Both the position numbers and the translations under genes were made by a program. Source: Aquisphaera insulae (GTDB lineage Bacteria > Planctomycetota > Planctomycetia > Isosphaerales > Isosphaeraceae). Taken from it: 64,000 bases of DNA. Below, one piece after another: positions 9,901 through 19,725 of this stretch; position 1 is the first letter of the stretch, and each line of letters opens with the position of its first letter. The notes below the pieces were generated by a model that was not told the origin of the DNA, did not search any database, and saw nothing but the letters and a program-made list of their open reading frames with translations. The stretch is taken from assembly GCF_011064615.1 (NCBI RefSeq), contig NZ_JAALJH010000032.1, positions 1 to 64,000 on the forward strand, in the 5' to 3' direction.

Positions 9901-10891
9901 CGGTGCCGATGAAGTTGCCCTCGACCACGCCGTTCCGGCTCCCGACCCCGATGCCGCCATTGCCGGAGATCAGGTTCCCCTCGCCGGGCCCCGCGCCCCC
10001 CACGATGACCGGGCCCGCCGTCTCGGCGGCCACCAGGCCCCAGACGCCTCCGCTGTCGTTCCCGAGGGCCCTGGTGCCGGTGACGTCGGTGCCGATCAGG
10101 TTTCCCTGGATGATGGTGCTGATGCCGGCGGGGAAGCTGGCGTTGACGAGGACGCCGAATGCGGTGCTGATGCCGGGCCTGTCGACATTGCCCGAGATCA
10201 GGTTGCGGGCGGCCGGCGTCGTCCCGCCGATCGTGTTGCCGACCGTCCGGACGGAGATCCCGTGGCGGTCGAAGAAGTTGGGGTTGGCGTCGGCGGCGAA
10301 GCCCGCGGTGCCGGTGGCGTCGGTCCCGATGTAGTTCCCCTCGATCCGGTTATTGCCGGCGGTGCTGCCGGACAGGATGCCGATCTTGACCCCCCTGGTC
10401 CGGTTGATGACCAGCCCGCGCACCGTGCTGTCGCTGGCCTGGATCTGGATCATCCCGAACCGGACGTCCCCGGCATCCTCGCCGTCGATCTCGACGAGCA
10501 GCGTGCCGTTCAGCCCCTGGCCGACCGGGTTGGTATTGGGGGCGGAGCCGGGCTGGGTGTAGCCGTCGATGATGACCGGCTCGGTGATGACGGGGAGGGC
10601 GGAGGTCGGCCGGATGGTCCGGACGCCCAAGCCGGGGATGTCGAACGCGATCGTGTCCAGCCCGGGGCTGCCGGCCGCCGCGTCCCCCGAGGGACGATTC
10701 GTGTTCGCCGCCGTGATCGCCTCGCGGAGCGTCACCTGGCCGTCGTTCGCGTCGATGGCATCACCGGTCCCGGTCACCGTGATCCGGGTCATCAGCAGGC
10801 GATCCTCGACCGGTTCGAGGGAGGGATGATGCGAGTGGGTTCGCCGGGCCCGGGGCACTCGGGACAGGGAGCGAGGGCGAGGGGGACGCAT
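6995..10891 (-). CDS. Giant beta-helix surface protein (CSLREA/DUF11)
   Basis: 1298-residue predicted cell-surface protein. The N-terminus carries LEPVEDRLLM, the planctomycete LEPR-XLL-type entry motif found on large exported proteins, then a CSLREA-like segment (ITVTGTGDAIDANDGQVTLREAITAANTN region, ~40-70). The middle has many right-handed beta-helix coils with recurring GNxIGTDxTGT and NLISGN patterns, interrupted by Ig-like strands. Near the C-terminus there is a DUF11-type repeat (ADLSVSLSPAPGRPVVGG onward) and a last Ig-like domain beginning DTIRPTVVGVA. The role is likely adhesion or polysaccharide contact. The ATG at 10891 is chosen because the LEPR motif follows it closely; the frame stays open upstream without protein character. 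An unusual Ser/Ala-rich stretch of ~110 residues (about 8170-8520) interrupts the coils. Confidence 0.85.
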   Translation of the reverse strand: MRPPRPRSLSRVPRARRTHSHHPSLEPVEDRLLMTRITVTGTGDAIDANDGQVTLREAITAANTNRPSGDAAAGSPGLDTIAFDIPGLGVRTIRPTSALPVITEPVIIDGYTQPGSAPNTNPVGQGLNGTLLVEIDGEDAGDVRFGMIQIQASDSTVRGLVINRTRGVKIGILSGSTAGNNRIEGNYIGTDATGTAGFAADANPNFFDRHGISVRTVGNTIGGTTPAARNLISGNVDRPGISTAFGVLVNASFPAGISTIIQGNLIGTDVTGTRALGNDSGGVWGLVAAETAGPVIVGGAGPGEGNLISGNGGIGVGSRNGVVEGNFIGTDVTGTLPLGNRTGVQASGNVRIAGNAIAFNTVAGVDNSGDGNLITRNAIFSNAGPGIGRTFYLDDAVPDADGTQNYPVLDAVTAAAAGTHITGTLASKPSSSFRLEFFANAVREDAFDDPVNSGVFGQGRSFVGTIDVTTDAAGLATFTADLPTLPAGQPFVTATATDVTDDGSGPRNDTSPFSPVAVPGGPSFVVTSTGDTGLGTLREAIYNANFAAGAQTITFAIPAADPRHFYYRDDGIAGEVTPAAIAATTAADDAGIADIDPDWPHSWYSIRPDHDLPRIVDTVTIDGYSQPGSRRNTLPALQALDTVLRIELVGTAASGNGLELKYLNGTIDAASSRIDGLAINGFGGSGIRVSTLGGGTVIAGNFIGTDVSGTVDLGNRGDGIYLFFENGATIGGAEAGDRNLISANDDNGIRLYLPTGVSVLGNLIGLDRIAEFGLPNQNAGILITDDEVTSLAAVRSLSLSSTAEAAPGTSGAAIRAEAQAADSSDETNEIDLNRFPGYEEGQALGVSMSMGGEPGKPLTQTRVRQFARILHRSRRSSNNLKSMEAPSVSSRSLSLSSAAATATSGPAFLGIDLGQDGITPNDPGDRDDGPNDLQNFPVLTSASTHGGATVVQGTLNSLASCRFQIDLYSSSGDTTVIRAGEQFLGSVEVTTDAAGNASFAFASPIVVPVGQSVISTATLLDGGGTSEFSDGIVVDGSSVPTTADLSVSLSPAPGRPVVGGDLTYTLTVSNAGPGTATGVRLVVTPPAGATFVSATGGNAPVGGVLTFDLGVLVAGSTGSVVVVVRPSAAGALTSTASVSASQVDPTPANNSGTNTISATGANPGGDPGTGTGTTDTIRPTVVGVARLGTVRRPRGIVVTYSEDLDPTRAAALASYRLILRGRDGRFGTADDVRRSLKAVSYDVSTRSVTLLPRKGAVLSRRPRLVIDGSTSGGVADRAGNLLDGNYVGLVRPARLPRP

Positions 10892-11147
10892 GGCGTTGGT
10901 CTCTCTCTGATGACGGAGTGGCCGCTCGGGCCGACGGGGACGACGGGAAAACCTGGCGCCGCGGACGCCGCCATTGGGAGGAGTACCGGCGGGCCGCGGA
11001 CTTCTTACGGGAAAATGTCGCGAATCCGGCAAAGCGGGTCGGTGCTCGTTCCGAAGTCCTCTGGTAGGATCAATCTCGGTGCCCGGGATGCAAATCCGCG
11101 TAAGATCCCGCCACCTGCCCAGTACTCCTCTCGTGGACACGAACTCG

Positions 11148-11762
11148 ATGCGAGCTTCGCCGGACACTCGGGCCAGCCTGCTGGTGCGCATCCGGGACGG
11201 TCGCGATGCCGAAGCCTGGTCCCAATTCGTGGAGATGTACGGGCCCTTGATCTACGACTACGGTCGCCGCGGGGGATTCCAGGACGCCGACGCGGCCGAC
11301 CTCGCCCAGGAGGTGCTCCAGGCCGTCGCCGGCGCCGCGGGGCGATTCGAGTACGACCCCGCCCGGGGCTCGTTCCGGAGCTGGCTGTTCACCGTGGCGC
11401 GGACCAAGCGACTGGACCTGGCCGCGCGACTGGCGAGGCATCCGCGAGGGTCCGGGCGGAGCTCCGTCATGGAGCAGCTCGGCGAGCTCGCCGGCCCGAG
11501 GGACGGCGAGGCCGAGGAGGCCGAGTGGCGCCTCGCCTGCGAGCAGCGGCTCGTCGACCTGGCCGCCGAGCAGATCCGCGGCGAGTTCCGCGAGCCCACC
11601 TGGCAGGCCTTCTGGCAGACGTTCGTGGAGCACGCCGCCCCCCAGGAGGTGGCGAGCCGCCTGGGGATGACCATCGGCGCCGTCTACGCGGCCAGGTGCC
11701 GCGTGCTGGCGCGGCTTCGCGAGCGGGTCCGGCAGTTGCGGGACGATGACGATCACCCCTGA
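11148..11762 (+). CDS. ECF-type RNA polymerase sigma factor
   Basis: 204-residue sigma-70-family protein of the extracytoplasmic-function class. Region 2 is at the N-terminus (AWSQFVEMYGPLIYDYGRR, then DAADLAQEVLQAVAGA), with the -10-binding part in GSFRSWLFTVARTKRLD; region 4 is at the C-terminus (APQEVASRLGMTIGAVYAARCRVLARLRERV). It overlaps the next gene, a kinase with an N-terminal zinc finger, by 17 bases, so sigma and kinase should act together: such sigma/kinase pairs are typical of planctomycetes. No ribosome site stands out; ATG 11148 is preferred because region 2 begins soon after, with GTG 11133 and ATG 11088 as alternatives. Confidence 0.88.
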   Translation: MRASPDTRASLLVRIRDGRDAEAWSQFVEMYGPLIYDYGRRGGFQDADAADLAQEVLQAVAGAAGRFEYDPARGSFRSWLFTVARTKRLDLAARLARHPRGSGRSSVMEQLGELAGPRDGEAEEAEWRLACEQRLVDLAAEQIRGEFREPTWQAFWQTFVEHAAPQEVASRLGMTIGAVYAARCRVLARLRERVRQLRDDDDHP

Positions 11763-14310
11763 GGATTGCGGCCCCATGGAACCGGCGGAAGCCTGCCCCG
11801 ATCCATCGCGGCTGAGGGCGTTCTTCGACGGCAGCCCGTCGGAGGTCGAGGACCCGGCGATCACGGCCCACCTCGATCGCTGCGCCCGCTGCCGGAGCCT
11901 GCTCGACGGCTGGGCCGCGGAGCCGAGTGGGCTGGGAGGCCTGATCCCGAGGACGGAGCCGATGACGCCCCCGCCGACGACGCTCAGGCTCGTCATGGAC
12001 CGCCTCCGGCCCGGCCCGGCCGCGGCCGCGGCCGCGGCCGAGGAGGGAGAGCCGCCGCTCACGTTCCTCGAGCCCACGGATCGGCCCGGGGGGTTGGGCC
12101 GGATCGGCCCTTACGAGGTCATCGCCCGGGTGGGCCACGGCGGGATGGGGATCGTCCTGAAGGCCGTCGACCCCTCGCTCGATCGCGTCGTGGCGATCAA
12201 GGTGCTGGCCCCAGCGCTGGCCACCAGCCCGGCGGCGCGGAGGCGGTTCCTCCGCGAGGCGAGGGCCGCCGCCGCCGTCTGCCACGAGCACGTCGTGACG
12301 ATCCACGCGGTCGACGAGGCGGCCGGGCATCCCTACCTCGTGATGCAGTACATCGCCGGCAAGTCGCTCCAGGAGAAGATCGACCGCGAGGCCCCCCTGG
12401 GGCTGAAGGAGACCCTCCGGATCGGCATGCAGACCGCCGCCGGGCTCGCCGCCGCGCACCAGCAGGGGCTCGTTCATCGCGACATCAAGCCGGCCAACAT
12501 CCTGCTGGAGAACGGGGTGGAGCGGGCCCGGATCACCGACTTCGGCCTGGCCCTGGCCGTGGACGACGCCCGGCTCACCAGGTCGGGGACGATCCTGGGA
12601 ACGCCCGACTACATGGCCCCCGAGCAGGCGCGCGGCGAGGTCGTCGATCATCGTTCCGACCTGTTCAGCCTTGGTGGCGTCCTCTATGCCGCGGTCACGG
12701 GGCAGACTCCGTTCCCCGGAGAGTCCACCATGGCCGTGCTCCGCCGCGTCTGCGACGAGGCACCTCGCCCGGTCCGCGAGCTCAATCCCGAGGTCCCGAA
12801 ATGGCTCGCCGCGCTGATCGCCCGGCTGATGGCCAAGGACCCGGCCGCGAGGCCGAAGTCGGCCGCGGAGGTCGCGGATCTCCTCGGCCGTCGGCTGGCC
12901 GAGGTCCAGGGCCTCGTCCCGGCGGCGACGGCCGGGGACCATCCGCGACGGGACCGCAGGCCACGCGCGGGCGTGCTGGCAGCGGGAATCCTCGTCGGCC
13001 TGGCTGCGATCGCCATCCCGGCGGCCCTCCATCTCCGCAGGCCCGAGGCCGTTCCCGGGCCCGCGCCGGGACTCGCCGGCCCGCCGCCCGTCGCGCCGGC
13101 CCCCGGTTCGGCTCCGGCCCTGCCCACCCCCGCCGGGCCGGATCCCGCCGCGGACCGGCAGGCCGCCGACCGGCTGCAGGCCCAGGGCTGGGGGCTGGTC
13201 GCGCAGCGCCAGCTTCCCCTTGCGTTCGATCGATTCTCCGAGGCGCTCCGACTCGACCCGAGGTGTGTCATGGCCCTGCTCGGCCGAGCCAACGTCTACG
13301 ACGAATGGGGCGACCTGAAGCGATCGCTCGCCGACTGCGACGAGGCGATCCGACTCGCGCCCGGCTTCGCCGGCGGATACGACGTCCGGAGCAAGGCCCG
13401 GGCGGATGCCGGCCGGTTCGCCGAGGCGATTGCCGACGCCAGCGAGGCGGTGCGGCTCGAGCCCGAACGGCCCTATCCCTACTTCCACCGCGGCCGCGCC
13501 TACCACGCCCTTGGGCAATGGGACGACGCGATCACCAGCTTCGGCGAGACGATCCGGCGTGTGCCGAACCACGCCATCAGCTATCATCTTCGCGCCGGCT
13601 CCTACCTCGGCAAGCAGGACTTCGACAGCGCCCTCGCCGATGCCGCCACGGCGACCGAGATGGAACCTCGCAACGCCGCATACCGCGCCCGCCGGGGCCT
13701 CATCCACGGCTGGAAGCTCGATCCGGCCCGCGCCCTGATCGACCTGGACGAGGCGATCCGGATCAATCCGAATGAGCCCGCCTACTACCACGACCGCGGC
13801 TGGGCCCACTCGCTCCGCCGCGACCACGACCACGCCGTCGCCGATTTCTCCCGAGCCCTCCGAGACCGCCCCCGCGAGGCGACGTGGCTCATCGACCGGG
13901 CCTCGGCCCAGGCGCTCGGCGGCCATTACAGGGAGGCCGAGGCCGACTTCGACGAGGCGATGCGAATAGACGGGGACTCGCCGACGGGGCGAGTGCGTCG
14001 CGCACGCTACCTCCATCACGCTCGCGGCGATTACGATCGCGCCATCGCCGACTGCGACGCCGTGCTCCGCGGCGCCCCCGACCACGCCGAGGCGCTCCTG
14101 AACCGTGGCCTGGCGCTGCTCGCCAAGGGGGAGCCGTCCCGCGCCCTCGCCGATCTCGACCGGGTGCTCGCGCTCAACCAGGGCCTCAGCCCGACCTTCG
14201 AAGGGCCCCTCTCCGTCCACTACCCGGCCCTGCAACGCGCCCGGGCCGATGCCCACGCCCGCGCCGGCAAGGCCGGCGGCGGCGGCAAGCCGGAGAAGGA
14301 ATCGCCCTGA
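11746..14310 (+). CDS. Zinc-finger Ser/Thr protein kinase with TPRs
   Basis: 854-residue membrane kinase. Order: an anti-sigma-like zinc finger (HLDRCARC, ~45-52); a eukaryotic-type kinase domain (~118-390) with glycine loop VGHGGMGIVLKA, VAIKVL lysine, catalytic loop HRDIKPANILL (~245), DFG (~265) and GTPDYMAPEQ; a linker; one membrane helix (VLAAGILVGLAAIAIPAALHL, ~410-430); then about ten tetratricopeptide repeats to the C-terminus. All kinase catalytic residues are present. The zinc finger probably binds the co-encoded sigma factor. The ATG at 11746 overlaps the sigma gene; ATG 11776 would lose only ten residues. Confidence 0.92.
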   Translation: MTITPEDCGPMEPAEACPDPSRLRAFFDGSPSEVEDPAITAHLDRCARCRSLLDGWAAEPSGLGGLIPRTEPMTPPPTTLRLVMDRLRPGPAAAAAAAEEGEPPLTFLEPTDRPGGLGRIGPYEVIARVGHGGMGIVLKAVDPSLDRVVAIKVLAPALATSPAARRRFLREARAAAAVCHEHVVTIHAVDEAAGHPYLVMQYIAGKSLQEKIDREAPLGLKETLRIGMQTAAGLAAAHQQGLVHRDIKPANILLENGVERARITDFGLALAVDDARLTRSGTILGTPDYMAPEQARGEVVDHRSDLFSLGGVLYAAVTGQTPFPGESTMAVLRRVCDEAPRPVRELNPEVPKWLAALIARLMAKDPAARPKSAAEVADLLGRRLAEVQGLVPAATAGDHPRRDRRPRAGVLAAGILVGLAAIAIPAALHLRRPEAVPGPAPGLAGPPPVAPAPGSAPALPTPAGPDPAADRQAADRLQAQGWGLVAQRQLPLAFDRFSEALRLDPRCVMALLGRANVYDEWGDLKRSLADCDEAIRLAPGFAGGYDVRSKARADAGRFAEAIADASEAVRLEPERPYPYFHRGRAYHALGQWDDAITSFGETIRRVPNHAISYHLRAGSYLGKQDFDSALADAATATEMEPRNAAYRARRGLIHGWKLDPARALIDLDEAIRINPNEPAYYHDRGWAHSLRRDHDHAVADFSRALRDRPREATWLIDRASAQALGGHYREAEADFDEAMRIDGDSPTGRVRRARYLHHARGDYDRAIADCDAVLRGAPDHAEALLNRGLALLAKGEPSRALADLDRVLALNQGLSPTFEGPLSVHYPALQRARADAHARAGKAGGGGKPEKESP

Positions 14311-14327
14311 GGGGAGCCGCACGCCCC

Positions 14328-14377
14328 GCCTGTCGAAAGGCCTCGGCGCCGTCGCCAGCGGTCACCCTTCGACAAGC
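14328..14377. terminator. Hairpin between convergent genes
   Basis: Arms GCCTGTCGAAAGG (14328-14340) and CCCTTCGACAAGC (14365-14377) pair along 13 positions with two G-U-type mismatches, loop 24 bases. It lies between the 3' ends of the kinase and the minus-strand zinc-ribbon gene, so it could end both transcripts. There is no clear T-run. Confidence 0.4.
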
Positions 14378-14386
14378 AAGAGCCTC

Positions 14387-15142
14387 TCAGGTCTCGAGGA
14401 GGCCGAACGCGTCGGGCGTGCCCGGCCCTTGATGCCAGCTCGTGGCCGGGGCGCCGAACTCGTCCTTCGGCTTGGGATGGAGATACCAGTCGCGGATCGG
14501 CCGGCTCAAGAAGGCCAGGGCGAGCAGCACGAGGAGCGGGCCGAAGGCCCCGAGTGCCTTCCGGAACGGCTTCTTCATGGCCTCCCAGCGCGTCGCTACG
14601 TAGTAGATCGCATACGGCGGGATCAGGACGAAGGCCAGGCCGTGCCGGAGGCTCTCCTGGAACGGCTGGACGAACAGGTCGAAGCCGCCCAGGATCAGCA
14701 GGAGGACGCTCAGGATCACGAGCAGGCCGAGCATGGTCCACGCCAGCGGCTTGAGCTCGAAGAGGAACGCGACCGCCCCGATCAGCCAGAAGAGCATGAG
14801 GACCATGTAGATCGCGTCCTCGAACTTCGCGAGCTTGCCCCGGATCACCCGGACCGTGTGCCGCCAGCCGGCCCGGGCCTCCATCACCGCAATGGGCGGG
14901 GAAGGGGGGCTCACCGCGGACGGCGGCGGCTCGAAATCGGCGTCGAGCTCGTAGGGCGTGCCGTCGTCCTCGTCGTCCCCGGAGTAGCTCCGCCGCTCCG
15001 CCTTCGTCGCCGCGGCCGTCGCCGCCGCGGAGGGAACGAGCATCTCCTTACCGCAATGCTTGCAGTGCCCGTGCTTCCCCGCCAGCGATTCGTCCAGCGA
15101 GAACGCCTGGCCGCAGTGCGAGCAGGTGAAATTGATCGCCAT
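14387..15142 (-). CDS. Zinc-ribbon multi-pass membrane protein
   Basis: 251 residues. The N-terminus is a zinc ribbon with two CxxC pairs (FTCSHCGQAF and GHCKHCGKEM), followed by an acidic linker and four hydrophobic segments: ~110-130, ~133-155, ~165-185 and ~198-215. The function is unknown; this arrangement of zinc ribbon plus membrane helices is frequent in planctomycetes. The ATG at 15142 starts directly at the zinc ribbon. Confidence 0.8.
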   Translation of the reverse strand: MAINFTCSHCGQAFSLDESLAGKHGHCKHCGKEMLVPSAAATAAATKAERRSYSGDDEDDGTPYELDADFEPPPSAVSPPSPPIAVMEARAGWRHTVRVIRGKLAKFEDAIYMVLMLFWLIGAVAFLFELKPLAWTMLGLLVILSVLLLILGGFDLFVQPFQESLRHGLAFVLIPPYAIYYVATRWEAMKKPFRKALGAFGPLLVLLALAFLSRPIRDWYLHPKPKDEFGAPATSWHQGPGTPDAFGLLET

Positions 15143-15379
15143 CTCAAGCCCCCGTCATCGGTGCCGCGGTCGAGATCCTGCCCGTCGAAGTGGATTCACG
15201 ATGCTGGATCTTATAGTCATCTCGCCGTGACAAAATCCATGGGCGAGCGGACGATCCGGGGACGGCTCCCCCCTTGGTCTCCCAACTCCGAATGGACGGT
15301 CCGGCCTCGTGGTGATAGCCTGGCGATCGTCTCCGGAACCAGCGGTTTCGATAGACCGACCGGGAGAGGAGGCCCCACG

Positions 15380-16582
15380 GTGTGCCGCCACGAGACCGTG
15401 ACGCCCGACTCGGGACCGACGCCCGCTTCACCTCGACGGCGATTTCTGCTCGCCGATGCGATGATCCTGGTGGCCGCCACGGCCATCGGCTGGGGCGTGA
15501 CGCTGACGATCGCCCGTGCGGGGAGACAGTCCCCGTACGACCTGTTCGCGAATTTCGTCAGACCGGATTCCTGGTTCGACGTGAGGGGCGTCGTCGGGAA
15601 GATCCTCGAACTGGCCCTGCTCGCGATGCCGATGATTGCGGCGGTGACGCTCGCCCTGCTCCCGATCCGGCTGTTCGGAGCCCGGCCTCGGTTCCACCGG
15701 CTCGCTCGCCAGCCGGGCCTAACGACCTCATGCGCTTCGGCCCTGGCGGTGGCCTTCGTTGTGCTGCCGGTCACGATCGGGGCGATGGCTGCGGGGTGTG
15801 ACGGGGAGGCTCTCTGCAGATTGCTCACCCGGGAAGAGAAAGTCTTGTCCGTAACGATGTATGGAGGGTTGGCGGTCCTGGTGTCGTGGCTGACCCTGCT
15901 TCTCGGCGGGGCCTGGAGTGCCGAGGCGAGTTGGATCGATCGACTCGGGAGGGCGCTGGGGCTTTCCTGGATCGTGGCGGCATCCGCGGTGTGGCCGGTC
16001 CTCCTATTCGTCGAGATGACGGCGACGCGCTGTTACGCGAGGCCCGTGGTCGACTCTCCCTCGGTCGTTGAGGGCGTCGGTCGAGGAATTCTCCAGGTCA
16101 ACGCGACCTTGATGCCGGTAGTTGCGGTGGTGACCACGGCCTTGCTCGCGATCCGACTGGTCTGCGTCGGGCCACGCTTCCGCCGGCTTGCACGCCAACC
16201 GGGGATGCTGGCAGGTTGTGCCTCGGGGCTGTCGATGGCCCTGATCGGCCTCGAGTTGATCGTCATACTCCTGACGAACTTCGCCTTCTCGGACGATGGC
16301 CAGTTCTGGGAGGAGATCTCTGCCTTCCCGGAATGGCTCCTCGGCAAGGAGATGCAGACGCGCCTGGCGATGTCCGGCGGCTTCGCGGTCCTTGTCTCAT
16401 GGACGACCTTGCTGGTCGGCCGGCGGTGGCATGCCGCCCGAGGCTGGCCCGATCGATGTGCTCGGGTCCTGGGACTGTGCTGGATCCTGGCGGCCCTCGT
16501 CGTGGCGAGCGGCAACGCCCTGATCCAGGCGGATTACGAGCGCCTCAGTCAGCGCGCCACGGGCGTGCCCGTTGACCCCTGA
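15380..16582 (+). CDS. Multi-pass membrane protein, internal duplication
   Basis: 400-residue membrane protein of unknown function. The start is a GTG at 15380, supported by a GAGAGGAGG ribosome site 5-15 bases upstream. The sequence is two related halves: residues ~85-200 and ~235-385 share RPRFHRLARQPG / GPRFRRLARQPG, then GGLAVLVSWLTLLLG / GGFAVLVSWTTLLVG, and LGRALGLSWIVAA / CARVLGLCWILAA. Each half carries about four membrane segments. I do not recognise a family. It is convergent with the response regulator gene. Confidence 0.75.
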   Translation: MCRHETVTPDSGPTPASPRRRFLLADAMILVAATAIGWGVTLTIARAGRQSPYDLFANFVRPDSWFDVRGVVGKILELALLAMPMIAAVTLALLPIRLFGARPRFHRLARQPGLTTSCASALAVAFVVLPVTIGAMAAGCDGEALCRLLTREEKVLSVTMYGGLAVLVSWLTLLLGGAWSAEASWIDRLGRALGLSWIVAASAVWPVLLFVEMTATRCYARPVVDSPSVVEGVGRGILQVNATLMPVVAVVTTALLAIRLVCVGPRFRRLARQPGMLAGCASGLSMALIGLELIVILLTNFAFSDDGQFWEEISAFPEWLLGKEMQTRLAMSGGFAVLVSWTTLLVGRRWHAARGWPDRCARVLGLCWILAALVVASGNALIQADYERLSQRATGVPVDP

Positions 16583-16602
16583 TGCGTTCGGGGTGGTGAG
16601 CC

Positions 16603-18014
<1,412 letters not shown>

Positions 18015-18015
<1 letters not shown>

Positions 18016-19442
18016 CAGTGGGCTCCCTTCGCGTCGGCCGCGTCGAGGACGGGAAGCGACAGCGTGAACTCGGCACCGCCGCCGGAGAGGTTGGCCGCGC
18101 GGAGCTCGCCGCGGTGGGCCAGGGCGATCTCGCGGGCGATGGCCAGGCCCAGGCCGGTCCCCTCCGCCTTGGTGGTGAAGAACGGTTCGAAGAGATGGGC
18201 CTGGACCTCCGCCGAGAGCCCGGGGCCGTCGTCGGACACGGTGGCCGTGACCGCCCCGCCGGCCGGGTCGCGCCGGGTCGCGATCCGGAGCACGCCGCCG
18301 GACGCCATGACCTGGAGCGCGTTGGTCGTCAGGTTGCGGAAGACCTGCACGAGCGCGGGCCTGGCCATCCGGACCGGCGGCAGGTCGGGCTCGAGGTCCA
18401 AAACGACCCGGACCCGCTGATCCTGGGCCTTCCCCTCGACCAGGCGGGCGGCCTCCGCGGCCACGCCGTTCAGGTCGCCGGGGGCCAGGTCCTGGGCGTC
18501 CGCCCGGGAGAACTGGAGGAGCCGCGAGACGATCCCCTCCAGCCGATCGACCTCGTCGATCAGGTGGCCGAACCCCTCGTCATTGAGGCCCAGCCCCTTC
18601 TGCCAGAGCTGGGTGATCCCGCGGATCCCGGCCAGCGGGTTGCGGACCTCGTGCGCCACCCCGGCCAGCAGCTTGCCGAGCGCCGCCAGCCGTTCGCTCC
18701 GCCTCAGGTCGATCCGCAGCCGCTCCCGCTCCGCCACCTGCTTCCGCACCGTCCCGGCCAGCCGGAACGTGAGCACCAGCGAGAGCGCCAGGCCCGCCAG
18801 GCTGAGGCCGGCGAACCATCGATAGCCGCGCGCCGCCTGGTCGACGTAGATCGGGTCCACCAGCCGGGTCATCGTCCAGGTGGCGGCGACGACCCGGCCA
18901 TTCACGCGAACGGGGGCGGTCCGGATGGCGATCGTGTAGGGGCTGACGTCCTCGACGACGGACAGCTCGGTCTGCTTCCGGTAGGCGGCGTCCACCTGGG
19001 TGTCCACGTAGTCGTAGAGGCTCCTCGGCGGGCCGGCCGGGGATGGGTCCGGTCCCGCGTGGGGGGGACCGCCGATCGGCTCCTGGGGGAGCGCCGGCAG
19101 GAACGGCCGCTCCGGCCGCGAAGGGACGTAGTAGCCACCTTCGACCCCCGGCCTCCCTTCATCGATCCTGGTCGCCGCCTCCGAGAGCCGTCGATCGAGG
19201 GCGGCCCAGTCCTCCGAATCCATGAAGTCCGGGAACTGCCGCACTCCCGCCAGGGCGTCCTTCCCCCGGGCCTCGAGCTCGTCGGTGGCCTCCTTCAGCC
19301 GCGAATTCGCGCGGGTCCGCCGGTCCTCGCGTTCGACCACGCGCGAGCTCGTGTACCAGAGCGTCCCGATCGCCGCGCCGAAGAGCGCGACCACAACGCC
19401 AACCTGGAGCGCCAGCGGCCAGTCCCATCTCATTCGGTGCAT
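18015..19442 (-). CDS. Sensor histidine kinase
   Basis: 475-residue membrane sensor, partner of the overlapping NtrC-type regulator. It has a membrane helix near the N-terminus (LALQVGVVVALFGAAIGTLW), a periplasmic sensor of ~170 residues, a second helix (WFAGLSLAGLALSLVLTF, ~200-220), then the dimerisation box with phospho-acceptor His in HEVRNPLAGI (~264), and the ATPase domain with N box VFRNLTTNAL, DDGPGLS and GTGLGLAIAR. ATG 19442 is chosen because GGAGG lies eight bases before it; ATG 19433 is nine bases further in. The layout resembles ZraS/HydH-type kinases. The signal is unknown. Confidence 0.93.
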
Positions 19443-19553
19443 CCAGGCGACCTCCGCGTGGATTGTACCCCATCGTCGCGGGATGCAAGCGGCGGGCCAT
19501 TCGATCGGCACACGCCGCGGGGGCCGTTCCGTACTTCGGCCGGGCGGAATCCC

Positions 19554-19580
19554 CCCGCCATGGGCGGGCGGTTTCCGCCC
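19554..19580 (+). promoter_or_regulatory. GGCGG palindromes, putative activator sites
   Basis: Two overlapping inverted repeats: CCCGCC-ATG-GGCGGG (19554-19568) and GGGCGG-TTT-CCGCCC (19566-19580). They lie 50-80 bases upstream of the sigma-54-type promoter at 19633, the usual place for enhancer sites of an NtrC-type activator. A further half site, CGGGCGGAAT, is just upstream. Assignment to the neighbouring regulator is inference. Confidence 0.5.
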
Positions 19581-19632
19581 AACGTCGGGGCATTTTTGCA
19601 GGCAATTGCTGGGATTCGTGCGTTTTTCGACC

Positions 19633-19647
19633 TGGCACCAGACCTGC
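19633..19647 (+). promoter_or_regulatory. Candidate sigma-54 promoter
   Basis: TGGCAC at 19633-19638 and CTGC at 19644-19647 are five bases apart, giving the exact GG-N10-GC spacing of a -24/-12 promoter with a single departure from TGGCAC-N5-TTGC. It is 79 bases upstream of the ATG at 19726 and points toward it. Transcription should begin near 19659. Confidence 0.65.
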
Positions 19648-19725
19648 GATTGAGGGCCGACCGCAGCGGGGAACGATCCCCGACGAATCGACCAGAGACC
19701 CATCAGAAAGGAAGGTCAGGACGCC

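Noticed and set aside
8279-11749. Long plus-strand frame opposite the beta-helix protein
   Set aside because: Shadow frame of biased composition; the minus strand has LEPR, beta-helix and DUF11 features.
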